DNA of 64,000 bases, from assembly GCF_039555755.1 (NCBI RefSeq), contig NZ_CP154631.1, forward strand, positions 3,968,001 to 4,032,000. The letters run 5' to 3'. Made by a program: the position numbers and the translations under genes. The DNA comes from Pseudomonas sediminis. Lineage in GTDB: Bacteria > Pseudomonadota > Gammaproteobacteria > Pseudomonadales > Pseudomonadaceae. The notes below the pieces were generated by a model. That model worked only from the letters and a program-made list of their open reading frames with translations. It made no database searches and was not told the DNA's origin. Below are positions 1 to 8,351 of the stretch, one piece after another (the first letter of the stretch is position 1; the number at the start of each line of letters is the position of its first letter).

Positions 1-853
1 CGAAGCGTGCCGCCGACAGTGCCACCGCGACGCCGGCGAGCAGCACCGCCGCCAGACTGGCCAGGTTCAGATAGCGTTCGGCACGGCCGAGGGCGCCACC
101 TACCTGGCGATTACCGTCGCGGGCGTCGTCCAGGCGCTGATTGGGCTCCAGACCGGCTTCTACGGCCTGGCGGTAGGCGGCCAGGGCGTCGGCATCGCCG
201 CGCCAGAGTTCGCGGAAGCGCACGCGACTGCCAGGCTGCACCACCTCGGTGGCGGCAAGGTCGTCCAGGTGCATCAGCACGCGCGGCGTCAGGCTGTAGA
301 AATCGCCAGCGGTGTCGGGGTCATAGGTCAGCACTCGGCTCAAGCGCAGGGTCTTGGACCCTATTTCCAGTTCATCGCCAATCTTCAGGTTCAGCGCGAC
401 CATCAGGCGTGCTTCGGCCCAGACTTCACCGGGGTGCGGGCTGGAACCCGCTTCCTCTGGTGCGTAGGGTTCGGCTGCGCTCCTCAGTTCACCACGCAGC
501 GGATAAAGGCTATTGGCTGCCTTGACGCTGGCCAACTGAATGCCATCCGCAGCGGCAACCACACTGGAAAACTCCACCGCCTGGGCGTGATCAAGACCCA
601 GCTTGAGTCCTGCGTCTATCTGTTCCTGGCTGGCGGGTGAGCTACCGCTGAGGCGTAGATCCGCGGCGAGAAACTCGCTGGCGCGCAGCAGCATGGCGTC
701 ATTCAGGCGTGCGCTGAAATAGCCAATGGCGCTGCTCGCTGCCACCGCGACCAGCAAGGCGAAGAACAGCACCCGCAACTCGCCAGCACGGGCATCGCGT
801 AGCAATTGGCGGGCAGCGAGCGAAAACAGGCGAGTCAAGGGCACGCGCTTCAT
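1..853 (-). CDS. ABC transporter permease, FtsX/MacB-like (YbbP type), 5' part only
   Basis: The minus strand from the ATG at 853 encodes the first 284 residues of a permease; the gene continues past the left edge. The start reads [18 protein letters not shown], with a hydrophobic membrane segment at about residues 25-45, followed by a long soluble region. That order, one helix then a large extracytoplasmic domain, is typical of FtsX-fold permeases of lipid or lipoprotein exporters. The ATG overlaps the stop codon of the upstream ATPase gene (ATGA), so the two are translated together and should form one exporter. In Pseudomonas this pair sits next to tesA. Substrate unknown. The 3' two thirds cannot be judged. 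Confidence 0.85.
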   Translation of the reverse strand, partial: MKRVPLTRLFSLAARQLLRDARAGELRVLFFALLVAVAASSAIGYFSARLNDAMLLRASEFLAADLRLSGSSPASQEQIDAGLKLGLDHAQAVEFSSVVAAADGIQLASVKAANSLYPLRGELRSAAEPYAPEEAGSSPHPGEVWAEARLMVALNLKIGDELEIGSKTLRLSRVLTYDPDTAGDFYSLTPRVLMHLDDLAATEVVQPGSRVRFRELWRGDADALAAYRQAVEAGLEPNQRLDDARDGNRQVGGALGRAERYLNLASLAAVLLAGVAVALSAARF

Positions 854-1536
854 CAGGGCTCCACGCGGTCGATCAGGTGTCCGGCTTCCAGACGGATCAG
901 GCGCTGGCAGCGGTGCGCCAGGCGCTCGTCATGGGTGACCAGCACCAAGGTGGTGCTGCGTTCCTGGTTGAGCTGAAAGAGCAGGTCGCTGATACGTTCG
1001 CCAGTGTGGCTGTCGAGGTTACCAGTGGGTTCGTCGGCGAACAGCACGTCGGGCTCGGCGGCGAAGGCCCGCGCGATGGCCACGCGCTGTTGTTCGCCGC
1101 CAGAAAGCTGGCGCGGGTAGTGGGTCAGGCGCTGGCCCAGGCCGACGCGTTCGAGCAGGGCTCGGGCGCGCTGGCGGGCATCGGCGTGACCTTCCAGCTC
1201 CAGCGGTAGCATCACGTTTTCCAGCGCGTTGAGGCTGTCGAGCAACTGGAACGACTGGAAGACGAAACCCACGTGCTCGGCGCGCAGGCGTGCACGCTGG
1301 TCCTCGTCGAGCTCGCTGAGGTTGTTGCCGGCCAGCAATACGGCGCCGCCGCTGGGCAGGTCGAGGCCAGCCAGCAGGCCGAGCAGGGTGGATTTTCCGG
1401 AGCCAGAGCTGCCGACGATGGCCAGGCTATCGCCTTTGTTCAGGTCGAGGTCGAGGTCATGAAGGATTGTCAGCTCGCCTTCCGTGCTGCTGACCACTTT
1501 GCTAAGGTTCCGCGCAGCGAGAATGCTCGAAGTCAT
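853..1536 (-). CDS. ABC transporter ATP-binding protein (YbbA/LolD-like)
   Basis: Complete ATPase of 227 residues. Walker [10 protein letters not shown] lies near residues 41-49, the signature LSGGEQQRV near 144, and Walker B VLFADEPT near 165, followed by an H-loop in VTHDE. Sequence type and gene pairing place it with the MacB/LolD/YbbA ATPases that drive FtsX-fold permeases. The start at 1536 ([13 protein letters not shown]) is preferred over the in-frame ATG at 1557, because the latter would overlap the tesA start codon. The tesA start lies 11 bp away on the other strand, so the divergent promoters must lie within coding sequence or be very compact. Partner permease overlaps the stop codon. 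Confidence 0.92.
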   Translation of the reverse strand: MTSSILAARNLSKVVSSTEGELTILHDLDLDLNKGDSLAIVGSSGSGKSTLLGLLAGLDLPSGGAVLLAGNNLSELDEDQRARLRAEHVGFVFQSFQLLDSLNALENVMLPLELEGHADARQRARALLERVGLGQRLTHYPRQLSGGEQQRVAIARAFAAEPDVLFADEPTGNLDSHTGERISDLLFQLNQERSTTLVLVTHDERLAHRCQRLIRLEAGHLIDRVEP

Positions 1537-1547
1537 GGAGATTCCAA

Positions 1548-2153
1548 ATGCGTGCATGGTGGCTGAGTGGTGCCTTGGCCCTGATGTTCTGGGCTCAGGG
1601 AGCGGTTGCAGGCACCCTGCTTGTGGTCGGCGATAGTATCAGCGCCGCTTTTGGCCTGGATAGCCGCGTAGGGTGGGTTGCTTTGCTGGAAAAACGCCTT
1701 CAGGAGGAGGGTTTCGAGCACGCCGTGGTCAACGCGTCGATCAGCGGCGATACCAGCGCAGGCGGCGCCGCGCGGCTCTCTGCGCTGATCGCGGAGCATA
1801 AGCCGGAACTGGTCATCATCGAGTTGGGTGGCAACGATGGCCTGCGCGGGCAGCCTCCTGCGCAATTGCAACAGAATCTTTTTGAAATGGTTCGGCAGTC
1901 TCAGGAAGCAGGCGCCAAGGTGCTCATTTTGGGGATGCGTCTGCCGCCAAACTACGGGGCGCGCTACACCACGGCTTTCGCCCAGGTGTTTGCTGATTTG
2001 GCGGAGCAGAAGAAGGTGCCGCTGGTGCCGTTTTTCCTCGAGGGCGTTGGTGGCGTGCCGGGAATGATGCAGGCCGACGGCATTCACCCGACCGAGTCTG
2101 CGCAGGCGGTGCTGCTGGACAACGTCTGGCCGACTTTGAAACCCATGCTTTGA
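1548..2153 (+). CDS. tesA: Arylesterase / thioesterase I, periplasmic SGNH hydrolase TesA
   Basis: 201 residues with an N-terminal signal peptide (MRAWWLSGALALMFWAQGAVA) and the SGNH blocks: GDSISAAFG with the catalytic serine, GGNDGLRG with the oxyanion asparagine, and DGIHPT with the catalytic Asp and His near the C-terminus. Family members hydrolyse acyl-CoA, aryl esters and lysophospholipids in the periplasm. The start has a GGAGA ribosome site six bases upstream. Divergent from the ABC exporter ATPase gene, the same arrangement as in E. coli tesA-ybbA. Length is normal for the family. Confidence 0.95.
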   Translation: MRAWWLSGALALMFWAQGAVAGTLLVVGDSISAAFGLDSRVGWVALLEKRLQEEGFEHAVVNASISGDTSAGGAARLSALIAEHKPELVIIELGGNDGLRGQPPAQLQQNLFEMVRQSQEAGAKVLILGMRLPPNYGARYTTAFAQVFADLAEQKKVPLVPFFLEGVGGVPGMMQADGIHPTESAQAVLLDNVWPTLKPML

Positions 2154-2243
2154 GCGCCTGTGGATGTCGGAAAACTGAGTAGGCAGAGGCTTTTCCGCCT
2201 CAGGCCTTTCGGCTAATGTGGCCGGCCTGTCACGGAGCCCCAG

Positions 2244-2525
2244 ATGCCGCGTCCCGCCTGGTCCCTTTATGCCTACCAACTGATCGAGCCGGATGAGCAG
2301 CTGGATCTGTTCGCCTGTCGTGAGGTGCGTGTGCACCTGGTGGCTCGTCAGTTGCGCCTGGGTGGGCATGCTGATCGCACATTGTGTGGCGGTTTGTTGC
2401 CGGCACAGCCGCGTTGGCGGACCTTGGAAAAGGCCTGGCTGCGTGATCGTCGCTTGTGCCCAGCCTGCCTAGCGACATTCGAGGCCCAGCGTCAGGGACT
2501 GTGCTCGAATTGGGCAGATGGCTGA
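2244..2525 (+). CDS. Small conserved protein of unknown function with Cys pairs
   Basis: 93 residues, GC-rich coding bias like its neighbours, ATG preceded by GGAG. It contains Cys near residues 25 and 48 and a CPAC motif near residue 73, which could bind metal, but no known domain is recognised. It lies between tesA and the L,D-transpeptidase gene with its own short upstream gap. I believe it is a Pseudomonas-specific conserved gene, from position and codon bias only. Confidence 0.6.
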   Translation: MPRPAWSLYAYQLIEPDEQLDLFACREVRVHLVARQLRLGGHADRTLCGGLLPAQPRWRTLEKAWLRDRRLCPACLATFEAQRQGLCSNWADG

Positions 2526-2596
2526 CGCCTGCCCGGCTTGCAAATCGCGGTGTACAATCGCCGTAATATCATTCAACTCTTCAAGGGACATCCCGG

Positions 2597-3553
2597 ATGT
2601 TGTCGCGCTTTTCTGCGGTCAACCGCTGCCTGACTCTGGTCGCACTGTGCTCCAGTGCCGCAGTGCAGGCTCTCGAACTTCCACTGCCGCCGCCAGGCGA
2701 GGATGTGGTGGGCCAGGTACAGGTGATCAAGGCCAAGTACGAGGACACCTTTGCCGATCTGGGAACGGCAAACGACCTCGGCTATCTGGAAATGGTCGCA
2801 GCCAACCCGGGCGTCGACCCCTGGCTGCCGGGCGAGGGCACCGAAGTCATCCTGCCGACACGGTACGTGCTGCCACCGGGCCCGCGTGAAGGCATCGTGA
2901 TCAACCTGGCCGAGTATCGTCTGTACTACTTCCCGAAAGGGCAGAACGTTGTGCATACCTTCCCACTGGGCATCGGTCGTGAAGGCTGGGGGTCACCACT
3001 GGGTGTCGGCCGGGTAACGGTAAAGACGCCGAACCCGGCCTGGTATCCGCCCCAATCGATCCGTGATGAGCACGCTGCTGACGGCGATATTCTGCCCACT
3101 GTTGTGCCGCCAGGCCCGGACAATCCACTGGGCCCATACAAGATGACACTGTCGTTCCCGGGTTACCTGATCCATGGTTCGAACAAGAAGTTCGGTATCG
3201 GCATGCGCGTCAGCCATGGCTGCTTCCGCATGCTCAATCACAACGTGCTGGAGTTGGCGGGCATGGTGCCTGTCGGCACTCCCGTGCGCATTCTGAACGA
3301 GCCGTACAAGTTCGGCGTCAGCGGTGGCAAGGTCTATCTGGAAGCGCATGCGCCGCTGGATGATGAGGGTGATCCATCCGTCGTCGACAAGCACACGGCG
3401 GTGATCAACGCACTGCTCAAGCGTGACGAACTCAGCGGCCTGCGTCTTGACTGGGAGATGGTTCGTGAAGTGGTTGCTGCCGAGGACGGCATGCCGGTGC
3501 CCATCGCGGCACAGACCGAGAGCGTGGTGGCGAGCAGCGACAACCCGTTCTGA
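2597..3553 (+). CDS. L,D-transpeptidase (YkuD/ErfK family), exported
   Basis: 318 residues. An N-terminal signal segment (about residues 1-26) is followed by a LysM-like linker and a YkuD domain from about residue 98 to 235. The catalytic motif is visible: HGSNKKFGIGMRVSHGCFRM, with the active cysteine in SHGCFR. The family forms 3-3 cross-links in peptidoglycan or attaches Braun-type lipoprotein to it. The neighbouring gene is oprI, a lipoprotein of exactly that kind, so anchoring OprI is an attractive but unproven role. Start chosen for the AAGGGA site upstream. A hairpin terminator follows at 3571-3600. Confidence 0.93.
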   Translation: MLSRFSAVNRCLTLVALCSSAAVQALELPLPPPGEDVVGQVQVIKAKYEDTFADLGTANDLGYLEMVAANPGVDPWLPGEGTEVILPTRYVLPPGPREGIVINLAEYRLYYFPKGQNVVHTFPLGIGREGWGSPLGVGRVTVKTPNPAWYPPQSIRDEHAADGDILPTVVPPGPDNPLGPYKMTLSFPGYLIHGSNKKFGIGMRVSHGCFRMLNHNVLELAGMVPVGTPVRILNEPYKFGVSGGKVYLEAHAPLDDEGDPSVVDKHTAVINALLKRDELSGLRLDWEMVREVVAAEDGMPVPIAAQTESVVASSDNPF

Positions 3554-3570
3554 TCTCTCCAGTTGCAAAA

Positions 3571-3602
3571 GCCCGCCTGCACGCGTGTACGCGGGTTTTT
3601 TA
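3571..3602 (+). terminator. Intrinsic terminator after the L,D-transpeptidase gene
   Basis: CCCGC at 3572-3576 pairs with GCGGG at 3591-3595, with an almost fully paired interior, and is followed by a run of T. It lies 18 bp behind the stop codon. Confidence 0.8.
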
Positions 3603-3652
3603 TTGCCTGCTAATCGAGCTGTTCTGAGGGTGGCAGGTCATTAGCGGGTAAT

Positions 3653-3686
3653 AAAAAAGCCGCACCAGTTGCCTGGGACGGCTTTC
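3653..3686 (-). terminator. Intrinsic terminator of oprI
   Basis: On the minus strand AGCCG pairs with CGGCT around a 16-base loop and is followed by TTTTTTATT. It lies just downstream of the oprI stop codon, as expected for this very strongly expressed gene. Confidence 0.8.
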
Positions 3687-3703
3687 GAAAAAACGAGTCG
3701 CAA

Positions 3704-3955
3704 TTACTTGCGGCTGGCTTTTTCCAGCATGCGCAGAGCGCGCTCGTTGGCTTCGTCAGCAGTTTGCTGAGCTTTCTGAGCGGCGGCCAGAGCTTCATCA
3801 GCCTTGCGGTAGGCTTCGTCAGCACGGGCTTGAGCGCGAGCTGCTGCGTCTTCGGTAGCAGTCAGACGAGCTTCGGTTTCTTTGGACATGCTGCTGCAAC
3901 CGGTAGCCAGAACTGCGGCCAGAGCCAGAGCAGAGAATTTCAGAACGTTGTTCAT
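3704..3955 (-). CDS. oprI: Major outer membrane lipoprotein OprI (Lpp type)
   Basis: 83 residues. The lipobox ATGC gives a lipidated Cys at about residue 20. The mature part is an alanine-rich coiled coil with heptad spacing ([20 protein letters not shown]), ending in a C-terminal lysine, the residue that Braun-type lipoproteins attach to peptidoglycan. A GGGG-containing ribosome site lies upstream of the ATG. OprI is an abundant structural link between outer membrane and cell wall and is a marker of Pseudomonas. A terminator follows. Confidence 0.97.
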   Translation of the reverse strand: MNNVLKFSALALAAVLATGCSSMSKETEARLTATEDAAARAQARADEAYRKADEALAAAQKAQQTADEANERALRMLEKASRK

Positions 3956-4219
3956 CGTGTTCCCCTTGAGGTGGAGTTTTCCATAAAGAGCAATTCCCCA
4001 ACTGCGGGAAATTAGCCGGCGTACATACTACCTATTACTTTTAGTAAGTAAACGGAGCCAGGGCAAGAGTTGCAGGTTTTTTTTCTTCGAGCTGGGCGCT
4101 GAAGGGTAGAGCCTGCGCGGGCTGGCTAAAAAACAGCCAGTTACGTAATCCATACAGTGTCGCGATTGTTCGAACTGTTATAACTGTCCCGACGTTGAAA
4201 CTAAAACAATAAAGAGGGG

Positions 4220-5599
4220 ATGCAGATGCTTGGGAATTTGGGGCTCTTGCTGGGCTTGGCGCTGCTTATCTTCATGGCGTTGCGCGGGGTGAACATATTC
4301 ATCGCCGCATTGCTCTGTTCGATTTTGGTGGCACTGAGCAATGGCGTCGCCGTACCAGGTGCGCTGCTCGAGCACTTTCCATTCGGCCCCTTGGGTGCAT
4401 TCACCTTTGCCGGCAAGTTCTTCGTGTTATTTCTCTGCGGGGCGATCTTCGGCAAGGTCATGGCTGCCAGTCAGGCGGCCAGCAGTATTGCTCAGGCCAT
4501 CACCCGCGGCCTGGGTACGCAGCGCACGCTCTGGGTGGCGATGCTGGTGTGTGCGGTTCTCACCTATGGCGGGGTGGTGGTATTCGTGGTGATCTTCACC
4601 ATGTATCCGTTGGGTATTACCTTGATGCGCGAGGCCAATCTACCCAAACGATTGTTCTGCGCAGCCACGGCGCTGGGTGCGGGAACCTTCACCATGACGG
4701 CCTTGCCTGGCTCACCGTCGATTCACAACGTGATCGCCGCCAGTGCGCTGGGCACCGATCTTTTCGCAGGTGCCTGGATTGGTCTGCTCGCCTCGCTGGT
4801 AATGATCGTGTTGGGTATGGCCTATCTGCAGCGCGAATGGCGTCTGGCGCGCGAGCGCGGTGAAGGGTTCGAGCCTAACGCGCAGGACGAGCGTATGCAG
4901 CAGTTGGCCGGTGCGCCGGGTAGCGGGCCGCATTGGGGGATGGCGCTGGTGCCGATCATCCTGGTGCTGGGAATCATCCTGCTGCCGCGCCTGCTCGCTC
5001 TGTCTGGTGCGGTTGTACCGGGTGAGGGGGCTCTAGGTGGATTGTTGGCCCTCAGTCAGTCGCAGCCGATTCTCTGGCCCAGTCTGGCCTTGGTGATCGC
5101 TACCGGTGTAGCGGTGGTGATGTTTTCGGCGTTGCGTCGTAATACCCTCGGCCTGCTGGGGCAGGGGGCGGATGATGCGATCATGCCGCTGCTCAATACC
5201 GCTGCGGTGATCGGCTTTGGCGGTGTGGTTACCCAGACCGCAGGTTTCGCTCAGTTCGCCCAGTGGATACTGGGGGTGGATCTGCCGCCGCTGTTGTCGG
5301 TGTTCGCATCGGTCAGCGTGGTCTCGGGGATCGTCGGTTCTTCGTCTGGTGGCCTGCAGATCTTCATGCAGACCCTGGCGCCGCGTTACCTGGAGATGGG
5401 GGTGGACCCCGAGGTGTTGCACCGGATCGCCAATATCACCGCTGGTGGTCTCGATTCGCTACCGCATTGTGGTGCAGTGATTGCGATGCTGATGATCATG
5501 GGCCTGACTCACAAGCAGGCGTACAAGGACATCTTCGTCATCACAGTACTGATCCCCGTGATTGCGGCTTTGCTCTCTATCGCAGTGTTGAGCTTCTGA
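4220..5599 (+). CDS. GntP-family permease (gluconate / organic acid proton symporter)
   Basis: 459 residues, almost entirely hydrophobic, with about 12 predicted membrane segments spaced as in GntP/CitMHS-type transporters. The stretch SSSGGLQIFMQTLAPRYLEM and the motif ALPGSPSIHNVI match the loops of that superfamily. The substrate could be gluconate, a hydroxy acid or a keto acid; the neighbours give no clue. Two in-frame ATGs lie at 4220 and 4226; the GAGGGG site is spaced better for 4226. Transcribed alone, divergent from oprI. Confidence 0.85.
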   Translation: MQMLGNLGLLLGLALLIFMALRGVNIFIAALLCSILVALSNGVAVPGALLEHFPFGPLGAFTFAGKFFVLFLCGAIFGKVMAASQAASSIAQAITRGLGTQRTLWVAMLVCAVLTYGGVVVFVVIFTMYPLGITLMREANLPKRLFCAATALGAGTFTMTALPGSPSIHNVIAASALGTDLFAGAWIGLLASLVMIVLGMAYLQREWRLARERGEGFEPNAQDERMQQLAGAPGSGPHWGMALVPIILVLGIILLPRLLALSGAVVPGEGALGGLLALSQSQPILWPSLALVIATGVAVVMFSALRRNTLGLLGQGADDAIMPLLNTAAVIGFGGVVTQTAGFAQFAQWILGVDLPPLLSVFASVSVVSGIVGSSSGGLQIFMQTLAPRYLEMGVDPEVLHRIANITAGGLDSLPHCGAVIAMLMIMGLTHKQAYKDIFVITVLIPVIAALLSIAVLSF

Positions 5600-5745
5600 T
5601 TGCTCGTGGCTGGGCGCTTCGCCGACTGATAAGCTTGGCCAACTGTATAGGTCGGCAGTGGCATCAAAATTTGCGCTTTTGCCGCAGCACCGGTATGAAG
5701 TAAAAATAGATGCGCCGCTAATGGTTGGCGGCTAGAGGAGTGAAG

Positions 5746-6018
5746 ATGAGCGAGGGTTTGTCCATCCACCATGACCAGACGAGTCACCAGTTCGTGACGA
5801 CCGTCGATGGTGATCGTGCCTATCTGGCCTATATGGATCTGGGCAAGCAGACGCTGGACATCTATCGCACCTTCGTGCCCAACGGTCTGCGTGGCCGTGG
5901 CATCGCCGCCGCGTTGACCGAGCATGCCCTGCAGTACGCCGAAGGCAAGGGTTACACGGTGATTCCGTCGTGCTCGTATGTCGAACGCTACATGGAGCGA
6001 CGTGCGCGTCACCAGTAG
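5746..6018 (+). CDS. Small GNAT-fold N-acetyltransferase (YjdJ/GCN5-related type)
   Basis: 90 residues from the ATG at 5746, which follows GAGGAG; an upstream in-frame start at 5725 lacks such a site. The motif LRGRGIAAALTEHAL is the acetyl-CoA pyrophosphate-binding loop of the fold, and IPSCSYV near the C-terminus is typical of this very short subgroup (related to YjdJ and human NATD1). Target unknown. Single gene, followed by a bidirectional terminator. Confidence 0.85.
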   Translation: MSEGLSIHHDQTSHQFVTTVDGDRAYLAYMDLGKQTLDIYRTFVPNGLRGRGIAAALTEHALQYAEGKGYTVIPSCSYVERYMERRARHQ

Positions 6019-6092
6019 GATCGATTTGGAGACTTACAGCCCGCGCTGAGCGTCATGGTGAGCTGAAGCCCACCCTACGTGAATGCGGATAC

Positions 6093-6121
6093 GAAAACGC
6101 CGGGCATTGCCCGGCGTTTTC
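6093..6121. terminator. Bidirectional intrinsic terminator
   Basis: AAAACGCCGGGC and GCCCGGCGTTTT form a 12-bp perfect stem around a four-base loop, flanked by A and T runs, so it can act on both strands. It separates the convergent acetyltransferase gene and DAHP synthase gene. Confidence 0.85.
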
Positions 6122-6139
6122 ATTGCTGCTGCGATCCTA

Positions 6140-6280
6140 GAGGGTGTTTACAAGATAGGCGAACGAAGGCAAGACAAGGCGAAAACGATCGAGAAAGCGG
6201 AGTTTACGTGCTGTAAATGAGCATTTCGAGATCGTTTTCAACGCAGTATTGCCAAGTGCAGCCATTTTGTAGACAGCCTC
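6140..6280. repeat. 141-bp long imperfect palindrome, MITE-like
   Basis: The two halves are reverse complements over nearly their full length: outer ends GAGGGTGTTTACAA and TTGTAGACAGCCTC, inner blocks GAAAACGATC and GATCGTTTTC, centre at about 6210. No coding sequence. It abuts directly the stop codon of the DAHP synthase gene. Size and symmetry fit a miniature inverted-repeat element or a large structured intergenic repeat; I recall similar sequence in other Pseudomonas genomes but could not verify this. Confidence 0.7.
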
Positions 6281-7369
6281 TTAGCCGCGAGGGCGCTTGG
6301 GCAGTACGTCCTTGAGTTTGGCGTGCATGCTGCGCAGGCTTTTCTCGGTGGTATCCCAGTCGATACAGGCATCGGTGATGGATACGCCGTACTTGAGGTC
6401 GCCGAGATCCTTCGGAATCGACTGGCTGCCCCAGCCCAGGTGACTCTCGACCATCAGGCCAACGATGGAGTTGTTGCCTTCGAGAATCTGGTTGGCCACG
6501 TTCTCCAGAACCAGTGGCTGCAGGGCCGGGTCCTTGTTGGAGTTGGCGTGGCTGCAATCGACCATGATGTTCGGGCGAATGCCGGCTTTTGTCAGTTCCT
6601 GTTCACAAATGGCAACGCTGACCGAATCGTAGTTGGGCTTGCCGTTGCCGCCGCGCAGTACCACATGGCCATAGGCATTGCCCTTGGTGGTTACGATGGA
6701 TACGCCACCTTCCTGGTTGATGCCGAGGAAGCGGTGCGGGCTGGAAACCGATTGCAGGGCGTTGATGGCCACGGTCAGACCGCCGTCCGTGCCGTTCTTG
6801 AAGCCAACGGCCGAGGACAGGCCCGAGGCCATTTCGCGGTGGGTCTGGGATTCGGTGGTGCGTGCACCGATGGCCGACCAGCTGATCAAGTCCTGCAGGT
6901 ACTGCGGGGAGATCGGGTCGAGCGCCTCGGTGGCGGTGGGCAGGCCCATTTCTGCCAGGTCGCGCAGCAGCTTGCGGCCGATGTGCAGACCGTCCTGGAT
7001 CTTGAACGAGTCATCCAGGTAGGGGTCGTTGATGAGGCCTTTCCAGCCGACCGTGGTACGCGGCTTCTCGAAGTACACGCGCATGACCAGGAACAGGCTA
7101 TCGGACAGCTCGGCAGCTAGTACCTTGAGGCGCTCGGCATATTCGTGAGCGGCCTTGATGTCGTGGATGGAGCAAGGGCCGACGACCACGAACAGGCGAT
7201 GATCCTTGCCGTCGAGGATGTCACGTACCACCTGGCGACCATGGGCAACGGTCTTCAGTGCAGCATCGGTCAGGGGGATTTCGCGTTTGAGCTGATCGGG
7301 GGTGATCAGCGTTTCGTTGGAGGCGACGTTGAGGTCGTCGATCGGTAAATCAGCCATCGTGCTATTCAT
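6281..7369 (-). CDS. 3-deoxy-7-phosphoheptulonate (DAHP) synthase, class I
   Basis: 362 residues, normal for AroF/AroG/AroH-type enzymes. Motifs seen: VVGPCSIHD with the metal cysteine, KPRTTVGWKG, IGARTTESQTHREMASG, GFKNGTDG, and DCSHANSNKDP. It joins phosphoenolpyruvate and erythrose 4-phosphate at the entry to the shikimate pathway. Which aromatic amino acid inhibits it cannot be read here. An internal ATG at 7357 (MADLPID) is an equally good start; neither has a strong ribosome site. Single-gene unit; the pabB gene of the branch to folate lies 6 kb away. Confidence 0.95.
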   Translation of the reverse strand: MNSTMADLPIDDLNVASNETLITPDQLKREIPLTDAALKTVAHGRQVVRDILDGKDHRLFVVVGPCSIHDIKAAHEYAERLKVLAAELSDSLFLVMRVYFEKPRTTVGWKGLINDPYLDDSFKIQDGLHIGRKLLRDLAEMGLPTATEALDPISPQYLQDLISWSAIGARTTESQTHREMASGLSSAVGFKNGTDGGLTVAINALQSVSSPHRFLGINQEGGVSIVTTKGNAYGHVVLRGGNGKPNYDSVSVAICEQELTKAGIRPNIMVDCSHANSNKDPALQPLVLENVANQILEGNNSIVGLMVESHLGWGSQSIPKDLGDLKYGVSITDACIDWDTTEKSLRSMHAKLKDVLPKRPRG

Positions 7370-7552
7370 CGGGTCAGGTCGTCAGGTCACGGGTGCCGGC
7401 CGCCAGCGATCCCCTATGGCGGTGCACAGCTAGTTGGTGCAGGGGGAGCCGAACCTTAGCGCGTACGGGGCTGCGCGACAATGGGCGTGAAGTCCAATTA
7501 GCCTCATAGATTGGCAGTATGAGGTGGCGTTTTGCCCCTGCAGAGGGTTTAT

Positions 7553-7966
7553 TCAGGCGAGATAGGGAAACTCCGCAGCATGCTTGGCGATCCAGTCCTG
7601 AGCGCATTGCTCGATGGCCATGGGCTGGCCTGACTCATGTTCGAGTTGTTGCCGGTAATGCTGGATCTGGCAGACCTGCTCGACCATACGCGCACGAAAC
7701 AAGGTGTCTTCATCGATGAAGGCGATGCCCACCAGATAATCGCCCTCCTGCCGCCGACACCAGGCCACGACGCCGGGATAGCGGGCCTGGTCGCCTAGTA
7801 GGGGAATACGTAGCTCCACCGAGGTACCGCGACGAAACCCCCGCGACGAGTTGCACGCGACGCCGCCGAGGCTGATATTGTTCAGCCGTTGCCGGGGAAT
7901 GCAGGCTTGTTTGCGCAGTACCAGTTCTACCGGCATGTCGCTTGGATGACGCAGAAACTTACGCAT
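7553..7966 (-). CDS. PilZ-domain protein, predicted c-di-GMP receptor
   Basis: 137 residues from the ATG at 7966. The c-di-GMP-binding motifs are both present: RKFLR (RxxxR) at the very N-terminus and NISLGG (NxSxxG) about 27 residues later, so ligand binding is likely. The rest is a PilZ barrel followed by a helical tail of about 45 residues. Target unknown. The start has a GAAGG site nine bases upstream; the alternative GTG at 7972 would be too close to it. The start codon shares the tetranucleotide CATG with the possible start of the divergent gene. Confidence 0.85.
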   Translation of the reverse strand: MRKFLRHPSDMPVELVLRKQACIPRQRLNNISLGGVACNSSRGFRRGTSVELRIPLLGDQARYPGVVAWCRRQEGDYLVGIAFIDEDTLFRARMVEQVCQIQHYRQQLEHESGQPMAIEQCAQDWIAKHAAEFPYLA

Positions 7967-8351
7967 GAACACCGACCTTCAATGCAGGCAAACTGACATC
8001 ATTGAATTCAGTATAGCGACGCAATTGGAATTGACCGATCTGGATGCTGATCGCCGCCTGCTCGACCTTCCCGGTGCGTCGCTGCTGGTGTTCACAAGCA
8101 CGGGCTGTGCCAGCTGCCGCTGGGCACGTCAGGCCTTGCCTGGCATGCCGCTACCAATAGAGCGACTGTGCTGGGTCGATGCAGGGCATAACGCCGGATT
8201 GGTGACGCGCTACGAGGTATTTCACTTGCCGGCGCTGTTTCTGGTCAAGGACGGTCATTTCTTTGGCGCGCTGCACACACGTCTTACCCTTTCCGATCTG
8301 GTTACCGCCTTGGGCGAGGCCTTGCTTCGCCCGGCTGAGGAGCTTCCCTGA
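7965..8351 (+). CDS. Thioredoxin-fold protein with CASC active site
   Basis: 128 residues if started at 7965. The core LLVFTSTGCASCRWARQALP carries a Cys-x-x-Cys pair (CASC) at the usual place, and HLPALFLVKDG supplies the cis-proline region, so a thiol-redox role in the cytoplasm is likely. No signal peptide. The ATG at 7965 has no ribosome site and shares CATG with the divergent PilZ start, so the true start may be a downstream TTG at 8025 or 8031, which begins the conserved fold. The stop overlaps the next start (TGATG). Confidence 0.75.
   Translation: MNTDLQCRQTDIIEFSIATQLELTDLDADRRLLDLPGASLLVFTSTGCASCRWARQALPGMPLPIERLCWVDAGHNAGLVTRYEVFHLPALFLVKDGHFFGALHTRLTLSDLVTALGEALLRPAEELP

Noticed and set aside
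24..640. Open frames on the plus strand at the left edge
   Set aside because: The minus strand encodes the ABC permease with a clear membrane helix and coupling to its ATPase; the plus frames are shadows.
2155..2243. Terminator behind tesA
   Set aside because: AGAGGC and GCCTC form only a weak stem (2187-2201) without a convincing T run.
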